A stretch of DNA of 64,000 nucleotides from Legionella oakridgensis ATCC 33761 = DSM 21215 (GCF_000512355.1 NZ_CP004006.1:2562501-2626500); one strand, 5' to 3'; counted from the stretch's first letter, positions 48,447-58,218 are shown. Numbers and translations are program-made. Notes: generated by a model not told the origin, from the letters alone.

Positions 48447-50086
48447 TCAGCGTCGTATAAAAGCAGTTAATCCGCCAGCAATTGCCGTACCCAAAGCAAT
48501 TGCCGCCAATTTTTTATGATCAAATATGCCAAGATAACTGATGGCACTGAATGTGATCATGACTGTAAAAAAACACCACCTAGCCGCTTATTCCAATTAA
48601 AACGAGCTCTTGCTTCAGACTCCTTAGACATCAATGCTTCTGCATAAGATAATTTTTGTTCTTTGCTTAGTAATAATACATCGTTAAGCAAACGTGGCAT
48701 ATGGGGTAATTGCTCAACAAAGAAAGGGAGATTCTCGCGTAAATTTTTAAGCAAGGCTTTGGGTCCCACTTGTTCTCGCAGCCATTTTTCAAGGAAAGGC
48801 TTTGCCGTTAACCACAAATCAAGTTCCGGGTACAATTGACGCCCAAGGCCTTCTATAGCCAGCAGTGTTTTTTGCAGCAATACCAGTTGTGGCTGTACTT
48901 CCATTTGAAAACGACGAGCCACCTGAAATAACTGTAATACCACCAACGCAAAAGAAATGTCTTTCAGCGGTTTTTCAAAAATCGGTTCGCATACCATGCG
49001 GATAGCACTTTCAAATTCATGAACACGCGTGTTTCTTGCGACCCAACCTGATTCAACATGCAATTGCGCCACTCTACGATAATCACGATTAAAAAAAGCC
49101 AGCAAATTCTCAGCCAGATAACGTTTATCATTATCATTCAACGTACCAATAATGCCAAAATCAATACAAATATATTGTGGGTCATCTGGATTGACGAAGG
49201 AAACAAAGATATTACCTGGATGCATGTCTGCATGGAAAAAACAATCCCGGAAAACTTGGGTGAAAAAAATCTCAAGCCCTCGTTCTGCAAGCTTTTTGAT
49301 GTTCACCCCATATTCTCTTAATGTTGCAATATCCGTCACAGGAATGCCGTAAATACGCTCCATGACCATGACGTTATCACGAACGTAATCCCAGTAAATT
49401 TCAGGAATGTAAAGCAATGGAGAATTATGAAAATTACGCCGCAATTGCCCGGCATTTGCTGCTTCACGCTGCAGGTTTAACTCATCGATTAAATTATGCT
49501 CAAATTCTTGGACAATTTCTCTCGGTTTAAATCGTTTGCTTTCAGACCAGTATCGATCGGCCAAGTTGGCAATGGTATGTAAAATACTTAAATCTTGTTC
49601 AATTATCTTTTTGATACCAGGACGCAAAATTTTTACAACCACATCTTCCCCACTTTTTAATGTGGCAGCATGGACCTGTGCAATAGACGCGGAAGCAAGC
49701 ACATTTTCATCAAACGCAGCAAACACTTCAAATGCAGATTGGCCAAATGCTTTCTCAATAATAGCCAAGGCTTTTTCACTGGCAAATGATGGCACTTTAT
49801 CCTGCAGCTTACATAACTCCAAAGCAATATCCACAGGTAAAATGTCAGGTCTGGTTGATAACGCTTGTCCAAATTTAACAAAAATAGGACCAAGTTCTTC
49901 CAGCGTTTTTCGTAATGCCTCGCCCCTTGTCAGTTTTTCTCGGCGAAACCAGTTCCAGGGATTTAAATACACGATAAAACGCAATGGTGCAAAAAGCCGG
50001 ATACTTACAATGACTTGATCAAGTCCATTTCTGGCCAAAATATAATTAATATGCAGTAATCGCACCAATTGTTTAATCGGCTTCAT
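48447..50086 (-). CDS. ubiB: ubiquinone biosynthesis regulatory kinase-like protein UbiB, frame broken
   Basis: ABC1/ADCK atypical kinase-like protein required for ubiquinone synthesis. It has the KxGQ motif [15 protein letters not shown] (about residues 70-85), VVKILRPGI and [12 protein letters not shown] near residue 285. Reading stops at a TGA just after a 7-base run (plus-strand A 48567-48573). With one more base the protein continues [20 protein letters not shown], then [18 protein letters not shown], adding the two membrane helices typical of UbiB C-termini and bringing the length to 546 aa, equal to E. coli UbiB. Otherwise the tail is a 37 aa ORF starting at 48560. Overlaps ubiJ. Confidence 0.85.
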
Positions 50087-50690
50087 AGCGGGCCCGTAAT
50101 TGATTGACGTGGGCAGCTAGGCGCTCGACACGTAAAGACAGATCATCAACCTCTTTGAAAAAATCATTCATTTCTTCTCGCGGCGGCACCATGCGCAATT
50201 CTTCTTGTAAATATTCTGTTATATTCTGCTGTAAGGATTCCACAGTACGTCGTTTGAACGTCAATCCGCGCCGAAAAAATGACCCTACTTGATAAGCTAC
50301 GACGTCTCCGGTAAATTGCGCAAGATGTCCTTCCCAGTCAATGTCCAACTCATCAAATAGTTTTTTTACCTCTTGTCCTAATTCAACATCGCCTGACACT
50401 TTGATTTGATCATTGAATAATGAACGAACTTTTGAAGCAGGCAATACGCTTAAACGAATTAATCCCAGTGGACTGCTATGTATAATCGTATCAATATGGC
50501 CATTATAGTCAGAGAGTAATTGTAATTCGCCCTGGGAAAAATAGATAAAAAAATTCACATTCAAAGGGGTAATAATCACCTCTATAGCTTTACCTTCCAA
50601 GGCTTGCAATTTAGGCAGTCGGGTTTCATCAAGAGATAAGGCACGGTTAATTGCTTTTTGCAGGGCTTTTATCGTTAAATTTTTAATCAT
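50073..50690 (-). CDS. ubiJ: ubiquinone biosynthesis accessory factor UbiJ
   Basis: A 205 aa soluble protein with an N-terminal SCP2 (lipid-binding) domain, [19 protein letters not shown] and the preceding TPLNVNFF region, and a C-terminal coiled-coil part ([29 protein letters not shown]). UbiJ is part of the Ubi complex that handles lipophilic ubiquinone intermediates. Position between ubiE and ubiB, as in E. coli, supports the call. Ends 14 bases inside the ubiB start. Confidence 0.88.
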   Translation of the reverse strand: MIKNLTIKALQKAINRALSLDETRLPKLQALEGKAIEVIITPLNVNFFIYFSQGELQLLSDYNGHIDTIIHSSPLGLIRLSVLPASKVRSLFNDQIKVSGDVELGQEVKKLFDELDIDWEGHLAQFTGDVVAYQVGSFFRRGLTFKRRTVESLQQNITEYLQEELRMVPPREEMNDFFKEVDDLSLRVERLAAHVNQLRARYEAD

Positions 50691-51001
50691 ATTCTTCTCT
50701 TACGTACGTCTTTGCCCGTCATGCAATAATGCTCAATCCAAGCAAATACCTCAAAACATGGTTCATGATGGTCTGGCGAATATGAAACGACAGTCAATCA
50801 CGCACCTAGTACTTTTTCCATTTAATTTTGACAGATTGTCCGTCATTCCCGCGAAAGCAGGAATCCATGTTTAAGTGGCTCTGTGCTCCATTCAAAATGG
50901 ATTCCTGCCTTCACAGGGAAACAAAAACAGAGCGGGGATGTCAGAAACCAGAACCATTTTTACAATTCAACCTGTCAAAATTAAATGGGAAAGGTACTGG
51001 T
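50691..51001. other. non-coding interval between ubiJ and ubiE
   Basis: About 311 bases. It holds the REP-like palindrome at 50845-50920; the rest shows no gene, promoter or terminator that I could support. Both flanking genes are on the minus strand, so ubiJ is separated from ubiE unlike the tight E. coli arrangement. Confidence 0.6.
50845..50920. repeat. REP/MITE-like inverted repeat
   Basis: Two arms of about 24 bases (ATTCCCGCGAAAGCAGGAAT plus CCAT, and its near-inverse ATGGATTCCTGCCTTCACAG plus GGAA) enclosing 28 bases. Each arm itself is a short palindrome-like ATTCCC-N8-AGGAAT element. Similar 'CATTCCCGCGAAAGCGGGAAT' class repeats are scattered in many proteobacteria; origin and copy number in this genome are not visible here. 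Confidence 0.65.
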
Positions 51002-51753
51002 TCAATATTTATAAGCAATATGCAATGCAACAATACCACCCGTTAAATTATAATAATGGCAATCTTCAAATCCTGCCTGCTCAATCATGGTCTTTAACGC
51101 GTCCTGTGAAGGATGCATGCGAATGGATTCAGCCAGATACTGATAACTGTTGGAATCCTGTGCAAATAATTTGCCAATTCTAGGCAATATCTGGAATGAA
51201 TACCAATCATAGAAAGGCTTTAATCCCGGCAATACCGGCGTAGAAAATTCCAGAACCATAATTTTTCCACCCGGCTTACATGTTCTAAACATAGAACGCA
51301 ACGCTTTATCTTTATCCGTCACATTTCGCAGCCCAAATGCTATAGTAATGCAATGAAAGCTGTTTTCAGCAAACGGTAACGTTTCTGCATTCGCCTGAAT
51401 AAAGCTCAAGTTATCCAGCAAACCTTCATCAAGTAGGCGTTGACGGCCAACTTTAAGCATTGCAGGATTAATATCAGCCAAAATAACTTGCCCGGTGTTA
51501 CCTACTTTCTTGCTCAACAGGCGTGTCAAATCTCCGCTTCCGCCAGCTAGATCAAGGATCGTTTGCCCAGGGCGCACCCGACTTAATTCTACCGTAAAAT
51601 ATTTCCACAACCGATGAATACCGACCGACATCAAATCATTCATCAAGTCGTAGCGTCCTGCCACGGAATGGAAAACTTCCCCAACCTTTTTTCTTTTTCT
51701 TCCCATGGGACACTTTGAAATCCAAAATGGGTATTTTTTTGTGGCTTGCTCAT
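51002..51753 (-). CDS. ubiE: ubiquinone/menaquinone methyltransferase UbiE, frame broken
   Basis: C-methyltransferase of ubiquinone synthesis, 250 aa when restored (E. coli 251). The start ATG at 51753 gives [20 protein letters not shown], a UbiE N-terminus; the frame is lost at plus-strand T 51687-51692 and one extra base joins [22 protein letters not shown]. The rest has SAM motif [22 protein letters not shown], and [11 protein letters not shown], the UbiE signature, plus the C-terminal [13 protein letters not shown] naive reading would start at 51706 and lack the true N-terminus. Confidence 0.88.
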
Positions 51754-51895
51754 CACTTGTTTATCATAAATAAATACGTAGTCTATCTTAACCGATAATC
51801 ATACAAAAAGCGTCTAATCAAACAAATCAATATTCTCACATGCCTTATCTTTGGTAGGATGACGTGCCAATCAAGGTAACGAAGTAAATTGACAT

Positions 51896-51924
51896 AAAAA
51901 AGCCCTATTCAATAGGGCTTTTTT
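51896..51924 (-). terminator. Rho-independent terminator
   Basis: Stem AAAAAAGCCCTA / TAGGGCTTTTTT with loop TTCAA, 12 bases beyond the stop of the acidic secreted protein gene at 51937. The T-tract is suitable on the minus strand; the symmetric A/T ends could allow both directions. Confidence 0.85.
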
Positions 51925-51936
51925 AAATCGCTTACC

Positions 51937-52215
51937 TTATGATTGCTGTGCTGTTGGTGACCCCGAATCATTGCTATCATCAGTCTCAGGATTTGGATCG
52001 TAAGAAGGATCGCCCTCATCCCCACTGCCTTCGTCTTCATCATCATTCTCATCATCAGCCGATTGCTGAGTGTTTTTATCATTATTTTCCTCAGCATTAG
52101 GAGCCATATTATTTGCGGCAGGGGCCTGCTGGGTGTCTGGCTGGTTGTTGACATCAGCATGAGCAAACATCGACACTCCAAATAAAACAGCCAATATAAC
52201 AATCACCTTTTTCAC
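51937..52215 (-). CDS. small secreted acidic protein
   Basis: A 92 aa protein. A GTG at 52215 preceded by GGAG and six bases gives a signal peptide (MKKVIVILAVLFGVSMFAHA); an upstream frame to 52239 is less likely. The mature part is disordered and strongly acidic (ADDENDDEDEGSGDEGDPSY) with Asn/Gln-rich ends and no Cys. I do not recognise it. It could be a periplasmic or extracellular metal/cation-binding low-complexity protein, but that is only a guess. A good terminator follows. Confidence 0.68.
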   Translation of the reverse strand: MKKVIVILAVLFGVSMFAHADVNNQPDTQQAPAANNMAPNAEENNDKNTQQSADDENDDEDEGSGDEGDPSYDPNPETDDSNDSGSPTAQQS

Positions 52216-52323
52216 GATTAGCTCCATTAATTTTTGCAAAGGTTTAATTACTATAAATCGAATTTAACAATCGTCAAGAGACTAACTACCCAGATTAATA
52301 TTATTTTTTAGGCTATTTTTCAA

Positions 52324-52752
52324 TTACAAAAGTAACTGAGCGCATGCTTCGAGGTACTTTTTTTCATCTGGAAGCGCATGATGTCGCTGTGCTTGCCACA
52401 AGCATTCCGCCAGATGATCCATAAGCAAATGCTCAACCACAAGAGGCTCAGCGTATTTTTTTAATAAATTTTTATAAATAGCCTCTATTCCTGCAGGTCT
52501 GTCAGTAGCAATTTGATCACGTATCGCCAAATGCAAGCCCATATGTAAAAAAGGATTCGTTTGTCCCGTCTCAGGAAAATAAGAGGCCTCGCTTGCGAAA
52601 CGATGCTCGAGTAATCCATGATATTCAGGATGATCCAAGATAACTGCCGCAATTTGTTCCTCTAAGGGAAGCAGGGGCTGCCTTTCCCTGTATTTCTTCC
52701 AACTTGAGAAAAACAATTGACGGGTATCACGAACTTCATTGCTATAAAACAT
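52324..52752 (-). CDS. DUF1841 family protein
   Basis: A 142 aa conserved protein: MFYSNEVRDTRQLFFSSWKKY, then ILDHPEYHGLLE and PFLHMGLHLAIRDQIATDRP, typical of DUF1841, a small family common in gammaproteobacteria. No membrane or catalytic motif is visible. Function unknown. It stands alone; about 220 bases of non-coding DNA separate it from the LysE-type gene. Confidence 0.8.
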   Translation of the reverse strand: MFYSNEVRDTRQLFFSSWKKYRERQPLLPLEEQIAAVILDHPEYHGLLEHRFASEASYFPETGQTNPFLHMGLHLAIRDQIATDRPAGIEAIYKNLLKKYAEPLVVEHLLMDHLAECLWQAQRHHALPDEKKYLEACAQLLL

Positions 52753-52970
52753 ACGTATTATTAAAAATTAATAAAAAGGAATTTAACACACCTAACCACA
52801 AATGATTAAAAATCTCCATGACCATGAGATTCTCTTAAAAATTGGCAAATTGATTTCATTTGACAATTCCAAACAAATTATGAGATATTTCCGCTGCGAG
52901 GTTGGACTTGCTATGTGTCATTCCACTGGGTCAATTGGCGACACACTGATTGGCCCTTTCTACCTTATCC

Positions 52971-53582
52971 TCATACTTGGCTAGAAACCAGATTTAAGCT
53001 TAGGTAAATCATAAGAATTCCGCTGCATAATTCAACACGCCGCCAAACCGTGGTTTTGGTTAATATCCCCGAAAAATAATAGGCCGTTATAGTCAATACA
53101 GTAAACCATACAAGACTGGATGAAATCACACCAAATAAGAACATTTGCGGGTGATCAGGAAATTGGCTACTACCACCACCAATTAATACGAGGGAATCAA
53201 TGATGGCATGAGGATTAAGTAAACTAAATCCCAGTGCCAACATAATAATTTGCCAGCGAGTTATATTTGTTTGCTCATTTCCGAGAGTGCGGGCTGAGCG
53301 ACTAAACGCTCTTTTCAATGCCGCACCACCATAGTACAGCAAAAAACCTGCGCCAAACCACGCCATCCAGAGACGCAAATCAGGATGTTGCTCAAGGATA
53401 TGATGCAAGCCGGCAATACTCGCTGTGACCAGAACAACATCGCAAATAAAACAAGTGACTGCCGAAAGCACCGCATGCTGACGCAAGGCACCTTGACGAA
53501 TTAGAAAAATATTCTGCGGGCCTAATGCCATAATCAGTGAAAGACCTAACATAAGACCATTTAGGTAGATAGGCATAATCAT
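52971..53582 (-). CDS. LysE/ArgO family amino acid exporter
   Basis: A 203 aa inner-membrane protein with six hydrophobic helices and the LysE motif LGLSLIMALGPQNIFLIRQGAL at the N-terminus, plus LGFSLLNPHAIIDSLVLIGG near residue 120. ArgO/LysE proteins export basic amino acids; ArgO-like is likeliest. The ATG at 53582 (MPIYLNG preceded by MI) is preferred over an ATG at 53600. Divergent from the oxidase operon. Confidence 0.87.
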   Translation of the reverse strand: MIMPIYLNGLMLGLSLIMALGPQNIFLIRQGALRQHAVLSAVTCFICDVVLVTASIAGLHHILEQHPDLRLWMAWFGAGFLLYYGGAALKRAFSRSARTLGNEQTNITRWQIIMLALGFSLLNPHAIIDSLVLIGGGSSQFPDHPQMFLFGVISSSLVWFTVLTITAYYFSGILTKTTVWRRVELCSGILMIYLSLNLVSSQV

Positions 53583-53721
53583 AAAAAAATAGAATACCAA
53601 AGATGGCGCAATTATCGCACATATTGTGTTATTTTAAAATCTAAAATAAGCCTAATATTTTCAGATGGTTTACAGTCACCTCAATAACTGATATCACTTA
53701 ATTTATTAAATCATAACAACA

Positions 53722-53749
53722 TTGCAAGTTAGCAGTACTGCGGTATAAA
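53722..53749 (+). promoter_or_regulatory. likely sigma-70 promoter of the cytochrome operon
   Basis: TTGCAA (53722-53727), 16-base spacer, TATAAA (53744-53749), about 60 bases before the first cytochrome gene start. Confidence 0.55.
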
Positions 53750-53808
53750 ATGCCGGGTTTATTTATCCTGCCAGTGATTAGCCAAAATATTGAGTTTAAG
53801 GAGGGAGC

Positions 53809-55365
53809 GTGGGCTCTTTGTTGAAAAACAATACAATCACCTGTATGTTAGCCACACTATTGGCAGTTTGCACCTCATTACAGGCTGCCAACAACACCAA
53901 CAATGAGAATGGTTTTAGATGGGTTGACCCATTAGTGGATGGCTTTTACCCTAAATACCCTCCTACGACGCCCGCGGCAACGGATGAAAAAGAAAAATTA
54001 ATCCAGCGCGGTGAATACCTGGCAAAGCTTGGCGATTGTATTTCCTGTCACACCAATGTTCGCGCCGGCACTCCAACTTATGCCGGGGGATTACCCATTG
54101 CAACGCCTTTTGGCACTATTTACAGCCTTAATATTACTCCAGATAAAAAAACCGGAATTGGAAATTGGACTGAAAAAGATTTCATTCGCGCCTTAAAAGA
54201 AGGACGGGATCCCAAAGGACGTAATTACTTTCCTGTTTTTCCCTACGTTTATTTTGCCAACGTCAGCGACGATGATGCGCGAGCCCTGTATGCTTATTTT
54301 ATGAGCATTCCTCCGGTAGAACTGGAAAACAAACGTCAACCATTCCCTTTTAACATGCCTGGAGCCAGCTTGGGAATGTGGGGTTGGAACTTGTTGTTTT
54401 TCTATCCTAACAAGCAATATGAATATGATCCTGAACATTCTGCTGCCTGGAATCGTGGTAAATACATTGTGGATGGCCTTGGCCATTGCAGCATGTGCCA
54501 TACGCCTTTAAATATTTTAGGTTCCCCCAAACAACGTTTTTATCTGACCGGTGGATTTGTGGATGGCTATTGGGCACCAAACATCACACAATTTGGCTTG
54601 CGCACTGCAAATCGCTATGATGTGGCCGATGTGTTTATTAAGAGTGAACTGATTAATATGGCAGGGCCTGTGGCGGGGCCAATGGCTGAAGTCAATCATA
54701 ATAGCCTCAGTTATCTGACAGAAGAAGATCAAATGGCGATTGCCACTTATTTAAAGACCGTCGTGAGCGAAGAGCCTTTGGGCGTGTCTCCTTCCGATAA
54801 GCAACCTACTTTAAAACGTGGTAAACAAGTGTATGTTAACACCTGCATCATATGCCATCAGGATGGCAAAATGGGCGCTCCTCTCATTGGCAATGGCGCA
54901 GGCTGGTATATGCGGCTTAAAGAAAGCGGTTTGACAGGACTATACCGCCATGCCATTTACGGCTACAACAGCATGCCTCCACATGGTGCTTGCGTGACTT
55001 GTTCAGACAATGATGTGATTTCTGCGGTGGATTATCTTTTAAATAAATCACTGTCACGTTCTCAATGGCTTGACTTGAAATCAGGTGGTGCAGCGAAATT
55101 CCCAGCCGACGGCAAGATTATTTACAATGAAAATTGCGGTGTATGCCATAACGAAGGCAAACTGGGGGCTCCTAAAATTGGCGATAAAGAAATGTGGAAA
55201 CCGCTCATCGCGCAAAATATGGATGTATTGATTGAAAACACGGTCATGGGTAAAAAACATCCGGTGAATGGCGGCTGTAAACACTGTACAACGGGCGAAG
55301 TAATTGATGCCATTAAATACATGGTTAGCCAGTCTAAAACGGAAGGCAATTACTCACTGTGGTAA
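53809..55365 (+). CDS. tetraheme c-type cytochrome
   Basis: A 518 aa secreted/periplasmic protein: signal peptide, then four CXXCH heme sites at residues 77 (CISCH), 227 (CSMCH), 346 (CIICH) and 443 (CGVCH). The first two domains resemble the diheme subunit of alcohol/gluconate dehydrogenases; the last two resemble cytochrome c5, each with a further CxxC without His (CVTC 395-398, CKHC 490-493), probably disulfides. Domain 3 has the axial-Met segment NSMPPHG; domain 4 has VMGKKHPVNGG instead, so its axial ligand is unclear. Starts at GTG after AAGGAGGGAGC. It is 34 bases from coxB and likely donates electrons to the oxidase. Confidence 0.88.
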   Translation: MGSLLKNNTITCMLATLLAVCTSLQAANNTNNENGFRWVDPLVDGFYPKYPPTTPAATDEKEKLIQRGEYLAKLGDCISCHTNVRAGTPTYAGGLPIATPFGTIYSLNITPDKKTGIGNWTEKDFIRALKEGRDPKGRNYFPVFPYVYFANVSDDDARALYAYFMSIPPVELENKRQPFPFNMPGASLGMWGWNLLFFYPNKQYEYDPEHSAAWNRGKYIVDGLGHCSMCHTPLNILGSPKQRFYLTGGFVDGYWAPNITQFGLRTANRYDVADVFIKSELINMAGPVAGPMAEVNHNSLSYLTEEDQMAIATYLKTVVSEEPLGVSPSDKQPTLKRGKQVYVNTCIICHQDGKMGAPLIGNGAGWYMRLKESGLTGLYRHAIYGYNSMPPHGACVTCSDNDVISAVDYLLNKSLSRSQWLDLKSGGAAKFPADGKIIYNENCGVCHNEGKLGAPKIGDKEMWKPLIAQNMDVLIENTVMGKKHPVNGGCKHCTTGEVIDAIKYMVSQSKTEGNYSLW

Positions 55366-55399
55366 AAAAAGAATAATCATTATTAAAAGAGGGGCGGGA

Positions 55400-56605
55400 A
55401 TGTTAAAGAGGTTAAACGTCTGCAAAACAGTGCTTATGCTTTGTGCCTCAATGGTGACGCAATCGGCATTAGCCGCTGCGGATAATTGGCAGATGAATAT
55501 GTATAAAGGGGTTACTCCCTTAAGTCACGATATGTACGATTTACATATGGTGGCCATTGTCATTTGTGCCATCATTGGCATCGTTGTTTTCGGCGTGATG
55601 TTTTACGCTTTAATTCATCACCGCAAATCAAAAGGGCATGAACCTGCCAGATTTCACGATAATACACGAGTGGAAATTGTCTGGACTATTATTCCATTCT
55701 TAATCTTAGTAGGGCTTGCCATTCCAGCAACCAAGGTTTTAATACGCCTGGAAAACAGCACTGAATCGGATGTAACCATCAAAGTTGTTGGTCATCAATG
55801 GAAATGGCAATATCAATATTTGGATCAAGGCATTAGTTATTTTAGTAATCTTTCAACACCTTATGCTCAAATTGAAAATAAAGAGCCGAAAGGAGAGTGG
55901 TATTTATTGGAGGTTGACAAACCTGTGGTTGTACCCATCAATAAAAAGATCCGCTTTTTAGTCACGTCCAATGACGTCGTGCATTCCTGGTGGGTGCCCG
56001 AGCTTGGGGTAAAACGTGATGCCATTCCGGGCTTCATGCATGAAGCTTGGGCCCGTATTGAAAAACCCGGTGTTTATCGAGGGCAATGTGCTGAATTATG
56101 TGGTATCAATCATGGGTTTATGCCGATTGTCGTACAAGCCGTTAATGAGGAAGAATTTAATCAATGGGTAGCAAATCAGACAAAAATTGCCGATGAATAC
56201 GCCACTACCGAAGATAAGCCCGCTGAACAAAAAGTATTGACTCGAGCCGAGTTAATGAAGTTAGGTAAAGAAAAATACGACTTGATTTGTGCCGCCTGTC
56301 ATAAGGCAGATGGCACAGGATTATCGCCCATGTTCCCGCCCCTTAAAGGCAGCTCGGTTGCTGTGGGCAAACCCATATCAAGACATATTGGCATCGTATT
56401 GAACGGTGTTTCAGGAACTGCCATGCAACCGTATAAAGATCAATTTACGGATGAAGAAATTGCGGCGATTGTTACCTATGAACGCAATGCCTGGGGTAAT
56501 AACACAGACGACGAAGTTCAACCGGCCGATGTTGCTCAAGTACGGCAAGGTGATAATCAACAACCCAACATGGTGAAAAAAGCTCAAGCTGGAGGTTTTC
56601 GATGA
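55400..56605 (+). CDS. coxB: cytochrome c oxidase subunit II with cytochrome c domain
   Basis: A 401 aa subunit: signal peptide, two membrane helices (residues about 55-115), a CuA domain (EVDKPVVVPINKKIRFLVTS, GQCAELCGINHGFM with the two copper Cys and His/Met), and a C-terminal cytochrome c domain (LICAACHKADGTGLS, axial Met in TAMQPYKD). This fused caa3-type subunit II accepts electrons from cytochrome c directly. The frame extends 32 codons upstream; the ATG at 55400 after GGGGCGGGA is used. Its stop overlaps coxA by ATGA. Confidence 0.95.
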   Translation: MLKRLNVCKTVLMLCASMVTQSALAAADNWQMNMYKGVTPLSHDMYDLHMVAIVICAIIGIVVFGVMFYALIHHRKSKGHEPARFHDNTRVEIVWTIIPFLILVGLAIPATKVLIRLENSTESDVTIKVVGHQWKWQYQYLDQGISYFSNLSTPYAQIENKEPKGEWYLLEVDKPVVVPINKKIRFLVTSNDVVHSWWVPELGVKRDAIPGFMHEAWARIEKPGVYRGQCAELCGINHGFMPIVVQAVNEEEFNQWVANQTKIADEYATTEDKPAEQKVLTRAELMKLGKEKYDLICAACHKADGTGLSPMFPPLKGSSVAVGKPISRHIGIVLNGVSGTAMQPYKDQFTDEEIAAIVTYERNAWGNNTDDEVQPADVAQVRQGDNQQPNMVKKAQAGGFR

Positions 56606-58209
56606 GCCAAGTATTCCTACATGAGATCGAACACACTGAACATCACGGCCCCGAACAAGGCAAAGGTGTCTTTGGCTTTATTAGGCGGTGGTTATTTACC
56701 ACCAACCATAAAGATATAGGTACTTTGTACTTATGGCTGGCCTTCATCAGTTTTTTTGTTGGCGGTGGTATGGCGCTGCTTATTCGCGCTGAATTATTCA
56801 GACCCGGCCATCTTTTTGTTGACCCTAATTTTTTTAATCAGATGACGACCTTGCATGGTTTAATCATGCTTTTTGGTGTCGTGATGCCGGCTTTTACTGG
56901 TCTGGCCAACTGGCAGATTCCAATGATGATTGGCGCTCCCGATATGGCGTTGCCCCGATTAAATAACTGGAGTTTCTGGATTCTTCCTTTTGCGTTTGCA
57001 CTTCTGGGTTCAACGCTGTTTCATAATGGTGGCGGCCCCAACTTCGGCTGGACCATGTATGCGCCATTATCCACACGCTATGCTCCTCCAAGCACAGACT
57101 TTATGATATTTTCCGTGCATATGATGGGATTATCATCCATCATGGGCTCTATTAACATCATTGCGACCATACTGAACTTGCGCGCACCTGGTATGACCAT
57201 GATGCGACTTCCAATGTTTGTCTGGACCTGGCTAATCACTGCATTTTTATTAATTGCTATTATGCCCGTTCTGGCTGGAGCCGTAACCATGATGCTTGCC
57301 GATCGTCACTTTGGCACCAGCTTTTTTGAAGCGGCTGGCGGTGGCGATCCAATACTTTTTCAGCATGTATTTTGGTTCTTTGGCCATCCCGAAGTCTATG
57401 TTCTTGTGTTGCCAGCATTTGGCGTGATATCAGAAGTTATTCCCACGTTCAGTCGTAAACCACTGTTTGGATACCATTTCATGGTATACGCGACCGTCAG
57501 CATTGCTCTTTTATCCTTTCTTGTATGGGCACATCATATGTTTACCACTGGCATCCCATTAGGTGCCGAGTTATTTTTCATGTATGCCACCATGCTGATT
57601 GCCGTACCGACGGGCATTAAGGTATTCAACTGGGTAGGAACGATGTTTAAAGGGTCCATGACCTTTGAAACACCGATGCTTTTTGCCGTGGCATTTGTTT
57701 TTCTATTCACCATTGGCGGTTTTACCGGTTTGATGCTTTCTTTAGTTCCAGCCGATTATCAATATCAGGATAGTTATTTCGTTGTTGGACATTTTCATTA
57801 TGTGCTTGTCCCTGGCGTTATCTTCGCCTTGATGTCAGCTATTTATTACTGGCTGCCAAAATGGACGGGGCATATGTACAATGAACGGCTTGGAAAGTGG
57901 CATTTCTGGTTATCCGTTATTTCCGTAAATATTCTCTTTTTCCCAATGCATTTTCTAGGGCTGGCTGGCATGCCACGACGTATTCCTGACTACGCTTTAC
58001 AATTTACCAATTTTAATATGATTGCTTCCATTGGCGCATTCATATTTGGATTTTCCCAATTATTGTTCTTATACAATGTCATTCGAACTGTAAAAGGTCA
58101 TGGTAAAAAAGTAGATGCGCAAGTTTGGGAAGGCGCTCATGGTTTGGAGTGGACACTGTCATCACCTCCCCCATACCATAGCTTTACTACGCCACCTGAA
58201 ATTCATTGA
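56602..58209 (+). CDS. coxA: cytochrome c oxidase subunit I
   Basis: A 535 aa twelve-helix heme-copper oxidase subunit, site of O2 reduction and proton pumping. It has NHKDIGTLYLW at the N-terminus, the heme a ligand region TLHGLIMLFGVVMPAF, the CuB/Tyr motif FWFFGHPEVYVLVLPAFG near residue 260, VWAHHMFTTG with two CuB His and VVGHFHYVLVPG with heme ligands. Length and motifs match A-type oxidases. Co-translated with coxB. Confidence 0.97.
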   Translation: MSQVFLHEIEHTEHHGPEQGKGVFGFIRRWLFTTNHKDIGTLYLWLAFISFFVGGGMALLIRAELFRPGHLFVDPNFFNQMTTLHGLIMLFGVVMPAFTGLANWQIPMMIGAPDMALPRLNNWSFWILPFAFALLGSTLFHNGGGPNFGWTMYAPLSTRYAPPSTDFMIFSVHMMGLSSIMGSINIIATILNLRAPGMTMMRLPMFVWTWLITAFLLIAIMPVLAGAVTMMLADRHFGTSFFEAAGGGDPILFQHVFWFFGHPEVYVLVLPAFGVISEVIPTFSRKPLFGYHFMVYATVSIALLSFLVWAHHMFTTGIPLGAELFFMYATMLIAVPTGIKVFNWVGTMFKGSMTFETPMLFAVAFVFLFTIGGFTGLMLSLVPADYQYQDSYFVVGHFHYVLVPGVIFALMSAIYYWLPKWTGHMYNERLGKWHFWLSVISVNILFFPMHFLGLAGMPRRIPDYALQFTNFNMIASIGAFIFGFSQLLFLYNVIRTVKGHGKKVDAQVWEGAHGLEWTLSSPPPYHSFTTPPEIH

Positions 58210-58218
58210 GAATGATGA

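Noticed and set aside
48447-48560. Separate 37 aa membrane gene between ubiB and tatA
   Set aside because: It reads as the UbiB C-terminal helices once the 7-base run is corrected.
49536-50018. Plus-strand 160 aa ORF
   Set aside because: Antisense to UbiB, Ser/Ala-rich composition typical of a shadow.
52802-52984. Plus-strand 60 aa ORF in the DUF1841-LysE gap
   Set aside because: It has no ribosome site and no recognisable content, and it overlaps the LysE gene end.
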